DNA of 64,000 bases. It comes from Flavobacterium sp. H122. GTDB taxonomy: Bacteria; Bacteroidota; Bacteroidia; Flavobacteriales; Flavobacteriaceae. The stretch is taken from contig NZ_SJZD01000001.1 of the NCBI RefSeq assembly GCF_004959765.1, positions 310,001 through 374,000 on the forward strand, in the 5' to 3' direction. The number at the start of each line of letters is the position of its first letter. Position 1 is the stretch's first letter. Below, piece after piece: positions 8,659 through 15,989 of the stretch. Position numbers and translations under genes: made by a program. The notes under the pieces were generated by a model. It searched no databases and had not been told where the DNA came from. It saw only the letters and a program-made list of their open reading frames with translations.

Positions 8659-9222
8659 ATGGCTATGATTATATATACTAACGCAAACACAGATAAGGAA
8701 TTACTGGGTATAATTGACTTGCAAAAAGCCAATTTACCTATATCTATTTCAAAAGAAGAAGCGCTAGAGCAAGGTTTTGTTACGGTACAACATACCCTTG
8801 ACATTCTTCAAAAGATGAATGCTATTGAAAAACATACTATTGCTCTGGACGATGAAAAAGTAATAGGATATGTTTTAGCGATGACCAATGTCTCTAAAAA
8901 CGATATTCCAATTTTAGAACCTATGTTTGAGTTGTTTCAAGAGATTTCTTATTTGGACAAAAAAGTGTCTGAGTACAACTACATGGTCGTAGGTCAGGTT
9001 TGTGTCAGTAAAGACTACAGAGGCATGGGTGTTTTTGACAACTTATACCATGAATATCAAAAAGAATTTGCATCAAAATATGATTTTGCCATTACCGAAA
9101 TAGCTCTAAAAAACGAACGCTCGATGAAAGCGCATAACCGCATAGGTTTTAAAGAAATCCATCGCTACACCGCTCCTGATTTGGTAGAATGGAGTGTAGT
9201 AATTTGGGATTGGAAAAAGTAA
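8659..9222 (+). CDS. GNAT-family N-acetyltransferase
   Basis: A GNAT fold protein, about 187 aa from MAMIIYTNAN. The acetyl-CoA binding motif A is seen as GQVCVSKDYRGMGVFDNLYHEY (R/Q-x-x-G-x-G/A type), followed by motif B (FAITEIALKNERSMKAHNRIGFKEI), with the N-x-x-S-x-x-x-H-x-x-x-G-F pattern common in this family. The substrate is unknown. An in-frame TTG at 8641 lies inside the ftsE terminator hairpin and is unlikely. ATG 8659 directly follows the terminator T-run and ATG 8665 is an alternative, so expression needs read-through or a promoter hidden in the hairpin region. Confidence 0.8.
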   Translation: MAMIIYTNANTDKELLGIIDLQKANLPISISKEEALEQGFVTVQHTLDILQKMNAIEKHTIALDDEKVIGYVLAMTNVSKNDIPILEPMFELFQEISYLDKKVSEYNYMVVGQVCVSKDYRGMGVFDNLYHEYQKEFASKYDFAITEIALKNERSMKAHNRIGFKEIHRYTAPDLVEWSVVIWDWKK

Positions 9223-9230
9223 CAAAAATT

Positions 9231-9420
9231 TTAACCATTAAGAAATTAAGTTTTTTAAGTCCTTTCGCAAAAACTAAGCGCATTACAATTAAACGACCTT
9301 AATTCCTTAATGGTAAAAAACAACTAAGCGCATTACGACTAAACAATCTTAATACCTTAATGGTAAAAAAAACTCAGCGTATTTCAACTAAACAGCCTTA
9401 ATACCTTAATGGTAAAAACC
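9231..9420. repeat. Three ~50-bp tandem repeats with an inverted partial copy
   Basis: Units starting near 9272, 9322 and 9371 share AACTAAGCGCATTAC...CCTTAATGGTAAAAA at about 50-bp spacing. The segment at 9231-9250 (AACCATTAAGAAATTAAG) is an inverted partial copy of the unit end. It fills most of the 286-bp gap before hemN and resembles the AACCATTAAG/CTTAATGGTT elements of flavobacterial intergenic regions. Confidence 0.75.
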
Positions 9421-9443
9421 ACACTCATACCGAAATTTTGAAC

Positions 9444-9487
9444 ATGATAATTATCATTTCCCACTACAAATAAGCGACTTACTTTTG
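9444..9487 (+). promoter_or_regulatory. FNR-like box and -7 element upstream of hemN
   Basis: ATGATAATTATCAT (9444-9457) is a perfect palindrome fitting TTGAT-N4-ATCAA FNR sites except at the outermost bases. TACTTTTG (9480-9487) matches TAnnTTTG exactly. The box centre is 36.5 bp from the final G of the -7 element, which would put it near -41.5 of the transcript, the class II activator position. Confidence 0.75.
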
Positions 9488-9508
9488 AAATTGTAAATTA
9501 TTATAATC

Positions 9509-10873
9509 ATGGCGATTTCATTAGTACAAAAATACAACGTTCCCGGACCAAGATATACAAGCTACCCAACCGTTCCGTATTGGGAAGAAGAAAAATTTTC
9601 AGCAGAAAAATGGAAAAATACTCTTTTAAAATCATTTCAGGAAAGTAATGCAACCGAAGGAATCAGCCTCTACATCCACCTGCCGTTTTGTGAAAGCTTA
9701 TGTACGTTCTGCGGTTGCCATAAACGCATTACCAAACGTCATGAAGTGGAAGAACCTTATATTACTGCCGTACTCAAAGAATGGGATTTGTATTGTGAGT
9801 TGTTTACTGAAACACCAATCATTAAAGAAATTCATTTAGGCGGCGGGACACCGACTTTCTTCTCTACCGAAAATCTGTCACGGTTAATCAATGGTATTTT
9901 AGCTAAAGCCAAAGTTGCACCAGACCGCGAATTTAGCTTTGAAGGGCATCCTAACAATACCACTCGCGAGCATTTACAAACGTTATACGATTTGGGTTTT
10001 CGTCGTGTGAGTTATGGTGTACAGGATTACAGCGATACCGTTCAAAAAGCCATTCACCGTATCCAGCCGTTTCAAAATGTGGCCAAAGTCACTTTGTGGG
10101 CAAAAGAAATTGGCTATACCTCTATTTCCCATGACTTGGTTTTTGGTCTGCCGTTTCAAGGCATTGAAAACATTGTAGATACTATAGAAAAAACCAAATC
10201 GCTTTCTCCGGATCGTTTGGCATTTTACAGCTATGCGCATGTGCCGTGGATCAAAGGCAACGGACAACGCGGATTTAAAGATGAAGACGTGCCCCGTGAC
10301 GAAGAAAAACGCAAACTTTACGAAATAGGCAAACAGCTTTTGGCCAAAAAAGGCTACCATGAAATAGGCATGGATCACTTTGCTAAGAAAACCGACGGTA
10401 TGTTTCAAGCCTTTCAGGCGGGAAAACTGCACCGTAACTTTATGGGGTACACAGCATCCAAAACACAGGTTATGATTGGTTTGGGCGCCTCCTCTATAAG
10501 CGACAGTTGGTACAGTTTTGCCCAAAACGAAAAGACCATAGAAGATTATTACGATCGCTTGGACAACAATGAAATACCGGTTTGCAAAGGGCATATTTTG
10601 ACTAAAGAAGACCTCATCATACGCCAACATATTTTAAACCTAATGTGCCAGTTCACCACCTCATGGGATGCGGATCATTTGTACTTTAAAGAACTACCCG
10701 AAGTACTTGCCCAACTGGAAGAAATGGAACAGGACGGCTTGCTCATACGCCAGCACAACGCCATTACCGTGACCGAAAAAGGCAAACCCTTTGTACGCAA
10801 TATTTGCATGGCGTTTGACTTACGCTTAAAACGCAAAGCACCACAGACACAGCTGTTTTCGATGACTGTTTAA
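9509..10873 (+). CDS. hemN: Oxygen-independent coproporphyrinogen III dehydrogenase
   Basis: A 454-aa radical SAM enzyme, the usual HemN length (E. coli HemN is 457). It converts coproporphyrinogen III to protoporphyrinogen IX without oxygen in haem synthesis. The N-terminal PGPRYTSYPT is a HemN signature, and the iron-sulfur motif CESLCTFCGC carries the CxxxCxxC ligands plus the fourth Cys typical of HemN. The glycine motif HLGGGTPTF binds SAM. A C-terminal HemN domain (about residues 370-450) is present, which separates it from HemW. A predicted FNR box makes sense, because this enzyme replaces the oxygen-dependent route under low oxygen and supplies haem for the cbb3 oxidase encoded 10 kb away. 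Confidence 0.95.
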   Translation: MAISLVQKYNVPGPRYTSYPTVPYWEEEKFSAEKWKNTLLKSFQESNATEGISLYIHLPFCESLCTFCGCHKRITKRHEVEEPYITAVLKEWDLYCELFTETPIIKEIHLGGGTPTFFSTENLSRLINGILAKAKVAPDREFSFEGHPNNTTREHLQTLYDLGFRRVSYGVQDYSDTVQKAIHRIQPFQNVAKVTLWAKEIGYTSISHDLVFGLPFQGIENIVDTIEKTKSLSPDRLAFYSYAHVPWIKGNGQRGFKDEDVPRDEEKRKLYEIGKQLLAKKGYHEIGMDHFAKKTDGMFQAFQAGKLHRNFMGYTASKTQVMIGLGASSISDSWYSFAQNEKTIEDYYDRLDNNEIPVCKGHILTKEDLIIRQHILNLMCQFTTSWDADHLYFKELPEVLAQLEEMEQDGLLIRQHNAITVTEKGKPFVRNICMAFDLRLKRKAPQTQLFSMTV

Positions 10874-10943
10874 TAAATTCTTGTTGATAAGTTTTTTAAT
10901 ACAATTCTGAGGCTTTTTGTAGATTTGAATGACCAGTATAGGT

Positions 10944-10964
10944 AATTGATTATTTTAATCAATT
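10944..10964. promoter_or_regulatory. Perfect inverted repeat upstream of the nuclease-peptidase fusion gene
   Basis: AATTGATTA / TAATCAATT with a 3-nt TTT spacer, 42 bp before the ATG. There is no T-tract directly after it, so an operator is more likely than a terminator. Confidence 0.45.
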
Positions 10965-11005
10965 GCGTATATTTTTAAATTGGCAGTAATATAACCACAG
11001 ACTGA

Positions 11006-12223
11006 ATGAATACAACACTTAAAGGAGATATTTTTGAAAAAAGAGTTTTTGATTTAATCAATGACTTACTAAAAAATGAAGAATATTTTTTAAGTGGAAA
11101 AAACAGTAAAATTTTTAGTAAACAGAAGTATTATTCAGAACAGCGAAAAGATTATATAATTTGTGATATTTCAATCGAAAGTTATATGCCAAATTCCGAA
11201 AATTATTCTTTTGTAAATATAATAGAGTGTAAATATCTGAATAAAAATGTCGGTGTAGAAGACATCGAAGAATTTGATTCGAAATTAACTCAAATTGGAA
11301 GACATAATTCCAAAGGAATTATTGCTACAAACAAAGGTTTTGCAAAAAACACTATTAACATAGCAAAATCATTAAAAATTGGTTTACTAAAAATAAAAAG
11401 TGACAATCAATTAGATTGGATAAATTATCGAAAAGAAAACACAAACTCAATTGATTTTGAAAATGATGAAACCGAACCTTTTTTAGCTTTAATTGGTAAT
11501 AAAACCTATAATAATATTGCAGATTTAATTCTCGATCTTGGTATAATTGACATTTATAAACACAAGGAAAAATATTTAAAAATTCCTTATGTTACTGAAG
11601 AACGAATTGAAGAAATTGTTGATAGAATGTTAGCTTATGACATTCACGATAACTCAACATTAAATACTGAAAAAGTCTGCAAATTTATTGAGGAAAAATA
11701 TTTTGCAATTTTTAATTTTTCAGAATTAGAGAATAATGTTTTAGGCAAAATTGAATTTAACCCTCTGAAAATACATGTAAATTCTGAACTAGAAGAAAAT
11801 AGATTTAGGTTTACACTTTGTCACGAAATTGGTCATTTAATTTTGCACAGTAAAATCTTAAAAGACAAAATTGAAAAAAAAGAAGACGATGATTTTACGT
11901 TATCAATAAATTATAATGTTTCAGAAATAAACAATAAAAGGTTAGAAATTCAAGCTAATATATTTGCTAGTAATTTATTAATTCCAACTAAACCTTTTAT
12001 GTTTGAAGTGTCAAAGTTTTTTATCAAAGAAAACATTCATAAAAACTATCTTTATTTAGACAAACAACCTGTAAATCAAATTTTAGTTCACAACTTATTA
12101 AATCAATTAAGTTTAAAATTTAAAGCATCAAAAGAATCTATAAAAATGAAATTAATTTCAAAAGGTCTATTGAAAGACACAACATATTTTTCATTTAAGA
12201 AACTATTAAACGATTTAAGATAA
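11006..12223 (+). CDS. PD-(D/E)XK nuclease fused to ImmA/IrrE-type metallopeptidase
   Basis: A 405-aa two-domain protein. Residues 1-130 look like an Mrr-type restriction endonuclease domain: an N-terminal helix (GDIFEKRVFDLINDLL), then D54 (CDISIE), then the E74-C75-K76 of IIECKYL, then KGIIATNKGFAKNTINIAK, matching Mrr strand/helix order. Residues about 195-335 are an ImmA/IrrE (COG2856) zinc peptidase: FRFTLCHEIGHLILH with HExxH at 273-277 and downstream E314 in RLEIQANIFASNLLIP. ImmA-type peptidases cleave phage-type or stress repressors, and Mrr nucleases cut foreign DNA, so a defence or regulated-nuclease role is plausible but inferred. By eye it is more AT-rich than hemN beside it, as expected of acquired DNA. 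No repressor partner gene is adjacent. Confidence 0.78.
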   Translation: MNTTLKGDIFEKRVFDLINDLLKNEEYFLSGKNSKIFSKQKYYSEQRKDYIICDISIESYMPNSENYSFVNIIECKYLNKNVGVEDIEEFDSKLTQIGRHNSKGIIATNKGFAKNTINIAKSLKIGLLKIKSDNQLDWINYRKENTNSIDFENDETEPFLALIGNKTYNNIADLILDLGIIDIYKHKEKYLKIPYVTEERIEEIVDRMLAYDIHDNSTLNTEKVCKFIEEKYFAIFNFSELENNVLGKIEFNPLKIHVNSELEENRFRFTLCHEIGHLILHSKILKDKIEKKEDDDFTLSINYNVSEINNKRLEIQANIFASNLLIPTKPFMFEVSKFFIKENIHKNYLYLDKQPVNQILVHNLLNQLSLKFKASKESIKMKLISKGLLKDTTYFSFKKLLNDLR

Positions 12224-12240
12224 ATAAATGTACTACTGCC

Positions 12241-12350
12241 AACTCTCGCTCATGCTTAAATAATAATAGTACTTTACTCTTTTTATAAAATCTTTCCAAT
12301 TAAAACAAATTGATTAAACACACGAGCTGGAAGTTCGCACGCCAGCCTTT
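12241..12350. repeat. Degenerate accessory-region repeat, copy A
   Basis: CTCGCTCATGCTTAAATAAT ... then a GCTGG...CCAGC inverted pair in the segment ACGAGCTGGAAGTTCGCACG. A similar order of motifs occurs in copy B at 12828-12945. It lies between the fusion gene and the small membrane-protein gene. Confidence 0.5.
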
Positions 12351-12388
12351 GGAATTTTTAGTGTAATTTTGACCAACAAACATTAAAA

Positions 12389-12817
12389 ATGTCAATAGGA
12401 GGAAAACATATCGATTTTATAATTGAAATCTTAATTTTGATATTCAAATTTGGGCTGTTAAGCTTATGCTTTACTATTATTTATTCGCTTATATTCAGAA
12501 AAATTAAAAATAACTTTGTAACTACACTAAAAGCACATTTACTCCTCTTTGGTTTTTTATTTTTATTAGTATTCTTCATACAATTATTCGGATTAATCAT
12601 ACATGGCTTTACCCCACCTGAACTTATCAAACAAATCATTTGGTCTTTAATTGTTATGTTAATTTTAATAATCCAATTATGGCTATGTTCCCTTCTTTTT
12701 TTGACAAGTTATTCAAGTTTACCAAATGGTAAATTACTATTACTATTCACTCAACTTTTTTATTCTATTATTTTTATTGTTGTGTTTGTAAAATTGTTTC
12801 CTTCAAAAATGCTTTAA
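12389..12817 (+). CDS. Small multi-pass membrane protein, unknown function
   Basis: A 142-aa very hydrophobic protein with four predicted membrane segments (about residues 10-32, 46-66, 84-106 and 115-136) joined by short charged loops such as RKIKN. No family is recognised. It stands alone between two copies of the degenerate repeat, has no obvious promoter match, and is AT-rich like the fusion gene upstream. It could be an orphan accessory gene. No transport or toxin motif is visible. Confidence 0.6.
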   Translation: MSIGGKHIDFIIEILILIFKFGLLSLCFTIIYSLIFRKIKNNFVTTLKAHLLLFGFLFLLVFFIQLFGLIIHGFTPPELIKQIIWSLIVMLILIIQLWLCSLLFLTSYSSLPNGKLLLLFTQLFYSIIFIVVFVKLFPSKML

Positions 12818-12827
12818 AAACCATAAT

Positions 12828-12945
12828 CAACTAACACGAGTATCTCCCTCATACTTAAACAACAACAAAAAAGTATCACTATCTTTATAATAGTATTTAA
12901 ATTCAAAATGTTTTGGTTTGGACACGGGCATAAAACTCGCGTCAG
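12828..12945. repeat. Degenerate accessory-region repeat, copy B
   Basis: ATCTCCCTCATACTTAAACA ... GACACGGGCATAAAACTCGC followed by GTCAGGCT. It aligns by eye with copy A (12241-12350) at both ends. Same orientation. Confidence 0.5.
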
Positions 12946-12981
12946 GCTATAGACTTATTATTCACTTTAAAATAATAGAAT

Positions 12982-13461
12982 ATGACACCACAAAAAATCA
13001 CCCCTTGTTTATGGGTAGAAAAAGATGCCAAAGCTGTAGTGGATTATTATCTCTCTATTTTTAAAGATGGTAAATTAAAGGACTATCGCTTCTTTACAAA
13101 GATACCTAAAGATGGTAACCCAGATGATTTATCAGGGGAATTTGAAACGGCAGTAATGGAAATAGCCGGAGTGGAATTCAGTATCTTGGCTGCCGGACCT
13201 TGGTTCAAATTTAATGAAGCCATATCCTTGGTAATTAATTGTAAAGACCAAGCCGAGGTGGATTACTATTGGGAAGCACTGACTTCCAATGGCGGTGAAG
13301 AAGGTCCATGCGGTTGGTGTAAGGACAAGTATGGTTTGTCCTGGCAGGTTGTACCAACTGAATATTTTGACCTTATTCATCATAGCGACCCTGCCATTAG
13401 CGGAAAAGCCATAATGAACACTTTTAAACAAAAGAAACTGATAATTTCAGAGTTAAAGTAA
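12982..13461 (+). CDS. VOC-family protein (PhnB / 3-demethylubiquinone methyltransferase-like)
   Basis: A 159-aa vicinal-oxygen-chelate fold protein of the PhnB-like subgroup. It starts TPQKITPCLWVEKDAKAVVDYY, the standard first beta-alpha unit, has EFSILAAGPWFKFNEAISLVI in the middle, and ends with the family motif GWCKDKYGLSWQVVPTEYF. Members include glyoxalase-like and resistance proteins, and most PhnB-like ones have no known substrate. Complete and of usual length. It precedes a spacer and a Crp-like regulator on the same strand; no shared operon is evident. Confidence 0.85.
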   Translation: MTPQKITPCLWVEKDAKAVVDYYLSIFKDGKLKDYRFFTKIPKDGNPDDLSGEFETAVMEIAGVEFSILAAGPWFKFNEAISLVINCKDQAEVDYYWEALTSNGGEEGPCGWCKDKYGLSWQVVPTEYFDLIHHSDPAISGKAIMNTFKQKKLIISELK

Positions 13462-13588
13462 AACAACTATCCCTAACAAGATGTTGCCAGCCAGCACAGC
13501 GGGACATTTTCGATAGCAACCGGAAGCTTCTTATCTTTCAACAAATCCTGCGTCTAAAAAATTCATAATAATAATTAAGCACACTTTT

Positions 13589-13623
13589 TGTGTCTAAAAA
13601 ATATTTTTGAAAAATTAGACACA
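13589..13623. promoter_or_regulatory. Inverted repeat TGTGTCTAA / TTAGACACA
   Basis: A perfect 9-bp inverted repeat with a 17-bp AT spacer in the upstream region of the Crp-like regulator gene; further GTCTAAAA half-units lie on both sides. A candidate operator. Confidence 0.4.
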
Positions 13624-13735
13624 TAATTCGCGTTTAAAAAATGAAAATAAAAAAATAAACAAGGATGGAATGTTTTCTTTTAAAGCACTTCAGAGTAATG
13701 ATAAAAATTTAAAAGTGCCTGTCCGCAATAATCGC

Positions 13736-13743
13736 TACATTTA
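13736..13743 (+). promoter_or_regulatory. -7 element of the Crp-like gene
   Basis: TACATTTA is a 7/8 match to TAnnTTTG, 22 bp before the ATG at 13766. It supports that start over the upstream in-frame ATG at 13670. Confidence 0.4.
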
Positions 13744-13765
13744 CAAGACAAAGATTAAAACCATT

Positions 13766-14347
13766 ATGTCGCTGAAGCCTTTATTAGATTGCATTTCAAA
13801 ATTGGTAGCTAAACCCGAAAATGAAAATGATATACGTTTATTGGAACAAGCCTTTAAAACTGCTTATTTTACTAAAGGAACTTTTCTAGAGAAAGAAAAT
13901 TCGATTGCTCAGAATTTATATTTTATTTCAAAAGGCTATATTCGGACGTATTATTATGAGGAGGGCAATGAAATAACAACGCAAATTCTGGGAAAAAACA
14001 ATTTCATCACCAGTTTTGAAAGTTTTGTTACCCATAGTATTTCTATAGAAAACATTCAATGTGTGACCGATTGTGAAGTGCTTTATATCACAAAATCTGA
14101 CTATACGATGCTGAATAATGAAAGTACTTTTTGGAGTGCCTTTTGCAAACAGCTTTACGAAAAAACCATCACCTTTCATCGTCAGCGCATAAATGATTTA
14201 CTTACACTAACGGCTGAAAAACGTTATTTGAAATTACTGGACAAGCAACCCGAAGTTATTCAAAACGTTCCTATACAATATGTTGCTTCTTACATTGGTG
14301 TCAAGCCTGAATCGTTAAGCCGTATCCGAAAAAAAATAATTTCCTAA
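13766..14347 (+). CDS. Crp/Fnr-family transcriptional regulator (no Fe-S cysteines)
   Basis: About 193 aa from MSLKPLLDCI. An N-terminal cyclic-nucleotide-binding beta roll (KTAYFTKGTFLEKENSIAQNLYFISKGYIRTYYYEEGNE) is followed by a dimer helix and a short C-terminal helix-turn-helix (IQYVASYIGVKPESLSRIRKKI). The recognition helix ESLSR keeps E-x-x-S-R as in many Crp/Fnr proteins. There is no N-terminal cysteine cluster, so unlike the protein at 25997 it is not an oxygen sensor of FNR type. This short-tailed subgroup is abundant in Bacteroidetes. The target may be the MBL hydrolase gene 63 bp downstream (inference). Confidence 0.8.
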   Translation: MSLKPLLDCISKLVAKPENENDIRLLEQAFKTAYFTKGTFLEKENSIAQNLYFISKGYIRTYYYEEGNEITTQILGKNNFITSFESFVTHSISIENIQCVTDCEVLYITKSDYTMLNNESTFWSAFCKQLYEKTITFHRQRINDLLTLTAEKRYLKLLDKQPEVIQNVPIQYVASYIGVKPESLSRIRKKIIS

Positions 14348-14410
14348 CATTTATCAAGTGGATTTGATTGCCTGATTCTGAATTTTGCTGCTCATTAAAA
14401 ACGTAACAAA

Positions 14411-15130
14411 ATGCAAGAAATCATTCAATTAGCTATTTATCCTTTGGGTATGATTAATTCTTATCTTATTAAAGGACAGCACAAACATATTCTTATCGAT
14501 ACAGGTGTTCCCAACAGTGAAAATAAAATTCTAAAACAATTGAAAAAACATCAGATCGCTTTGGAAGACATCGGTCTGTTAATCATTACCCACGGACATA
14601 TCGATCATTTTGGCAGTGTGAAAAAGCTAAAAGATATTTTAAATGTACCAGTACTTATTCATGATGCCGATAAAAGAGCTGTTCAAACCGGAAAAAGTTT
14701 ATCAGATACACTGAAACCGAATCATACCTTTTGGAAGAAATTTCTAAAACCCAGATTATTGAAAGGAAAAGCACTTCCCTGCGAACCCGATATTGTTTTA
14801 TATGATAACGAGGAATATGATCTGTCAAGTTATGGTATTCAAGGAAAAATAATCCACACGCCCGGACATACACCCGGAACTTTATCAGTTGTTTTAGAGG
14901 ACGGACAAGCCATTATTATGGATTTGGCATCATCAGGTATATTTCTTGGTGGTATCATGTTGCATACAAGAATGAAACATCCGCCATTTCACGATAATCT
15001 GGAGCAGGTTAAAAGCAGTATTGACCATATTCTCTCGTTGCCAACGCAGGTGTTTTATCTTGGCCATGGAAACCCGGTTTCGAGAAAATCTTTACTGAAT
15101 TATCGAAATCGTTTCTTTAATCAATCATAA
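14411..15130 (+). CDS. Metallo-beta-lactamase fold hydrolase
   Basis: A 239-aa MBL-fold enzyme. The dinuclear metal motif THGHIDHFG (HxHxDH) is at about residues 60-66, a later ligand His is in IIHTPGHTPGTLSVV, the bridging Asp in AIIMDLASSG, and the last His in FYLGHGNP. The layout is that of glyoxalase II-like and related hydrolases with no signal peptide, so it is cytoplasmic. The substrate is unknown. It follows the Crp-like regulator on the same strand. Confidence 0.85.
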   Translation: MQEIIQLAIYPLGMINSYLIKGQHKHILIDTGVPNSENKILKQLKKHQIALEDIGLLIITHGHIDHFGSVKKLKDILNVPVLIHDADKRAVQTGKSLSDTLKPNHTFWKKFLKPRLLKGKALPCEPDIVLYDNEEYDLSSYGIQGKIIHTPGHTPGTLSVVLEDGQAIIMDLASSGIFLGGIMLHTRMKHPPFHDNLEQVKSSIDHILSLPTQVFYLGHGNPVSRKSLLNYRNRFFNQS

Positions 15131-15138
15131 ATAAACAA

Positions 15139-15146
15139 TATTTTTG
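15139..15146 (+). promoter_or_regulatory. Possible -7 element of the lysozyme gene
   Basis: TATTTTTG matches TAnnTTTG. A second candidate, TATCTTTA (15176-15183), is nearer the ATG at 15194. Confidence 0.4.
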
Positions 15147-15193
15147 TAAGAAATAACCTAATTATTATCTTTAGCATAACAAATTGAAGATAT

Positions 15194-15910
15194 ATGAGGC
15201 TTAAACATTACCTATTTTTAGTTGGAATTATTCTCACCATGGGAATCTGCCTATCGGCTATGCCTGAAAGACAAAATACGGACACATCTATATCCGGAAT
15301 AGATATTTCCCATTTTCAGGGCGACGAAATCGATTATTTGAATAAGAAAGGAAGCCAATTGGATTTTGTGATCTGCAAAGCAACCGAAGGTTTAACTTAT
15401 ACAGACCCTGATTTTAAAACCAACTGGAAATCAATACAGCAACAAGGATTTGTAAGAGGGGCCTATCATTTTTATCATTGTGCCGATGATCCTGTACAAC
15501 AAGCGAATTATTTTCTTACTACAGTAGGCACATTTTTAGATACCGACCTTCCTCCCATTGTAGATTTTGAAGAAAACAGCATTGATAAAAATTGCAATAA
15601 ATCAACCATTCAAAAGAATTTATTGCAGTTTTTGACCATTTTGGAACAAAAAACAGGTAAAAAACCCATATTATATACAGATACCAACATAGGCAACTCG
15701 GAAATCAATAATCCGGATTTTTCCAGTTACAGTTTATGGATAGCCGACTATAATGCTGGTACAGCGCCTAAAGTACCATCTGTCTGGAAAACGAAATCAT
15801 GGACAATCTGGCAAAAGACTCAAAATTATTCTTTAGATTCCTATACCAACGATTTTGATGTATTTAACGGCAGTAATGAAGATTTTGCCAAACTGGTTTC
15901 AGGCAATTAA
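15194..15910 (+). CDS. GH25 lysozyme (N-acetylmuramidase), secreted
   Basis: A 238-aa GH25 family muramidase. A signal peptide (MRLKHYLFLVGIILTMGICLSA) is followed by the catalytic barrel from GIDISHFQGD. Active-site acids are visible in GIDIS and in PIVDFEEN (DxE), with FVICKATEGLTY and GAYHFYH as standard strands. It cleaves the beta-1,4 bond of peptidoglycan, outside the cytoplasmic membrane. The barrel is complete with no extra wall-binding domain, so it is probably a housekeeping or antagonistic exported lysozyme rather than a phage endolysin; no phage genes surround it. Confidence 0.9.
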   Translation: MRLKHYLFLVGIILTMGICLSAMPERQNTDTSISGIDISHFQGDEIDYLNKKGSQLDFVICKATEGLTYTDPDFKTNWKSIQQQGFVRGAYHFYHCADDPVQQANYFLTTVGTFLDTDLPPIVDFEENSIDKNCNKSTIQKNLLQFLTILEQKTGKKPILYTDTNIGNSEINNPDFSSYSLWIADYNAGTAPKVPSVWKTKSWTIWQKTQNYSLDSYTNDFDVFNGSNEDFAKLVSGN

Positions 15911-15989
15911 TACTATTCTAACGCTAACGCTGTCCCTGTCTTTTCTTTCGTATCAGACAAAAAGAGTACTGCTTACTTCAATTGCATTA

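Larger units (their letters stand above)
13462..13765. other. Noncoding spacer with inverted repeat and promoter
   Basis: About 300 bp without a convincing gene. The left part holds a GTTGCCAGCCAGCACAGC segment. The middle has repeated GTCTAAAAAAT motifs (near 13550, 13591 and 13630) and a 9-bp inverted repeat. The right part contains the promoter of the Crp-like gene. An open frame from 13670 merely extends that gene upstream. Confidence 0.5.

Noticed and set aside
9231..9420. Tandem repeats considered as a CRISPR array
   Set aside because: Units are about 50 bp, adjacent without unique spacers, imperfect, and there are no cas genes.
9983..10630. A 215-aa open frame on the minus strand inside hemN
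   Set aside because: It is antisense to a clear, complete hemN gene, has no recognisable domain, and arises from the codon bias of hemN.
13670..13765. Upstream in-frame ATG extension of the Crp-like gene
   Set aside because: The extension spans the likely promoter (TACATTTA) and does not resemble the Crp fold N-terminus.
15194..15910. GH25 lysozyme as a phage endolysin
   Set aside because: It has its own signal peptide and promoter, and no holin, tail or integrase genes are nearby.
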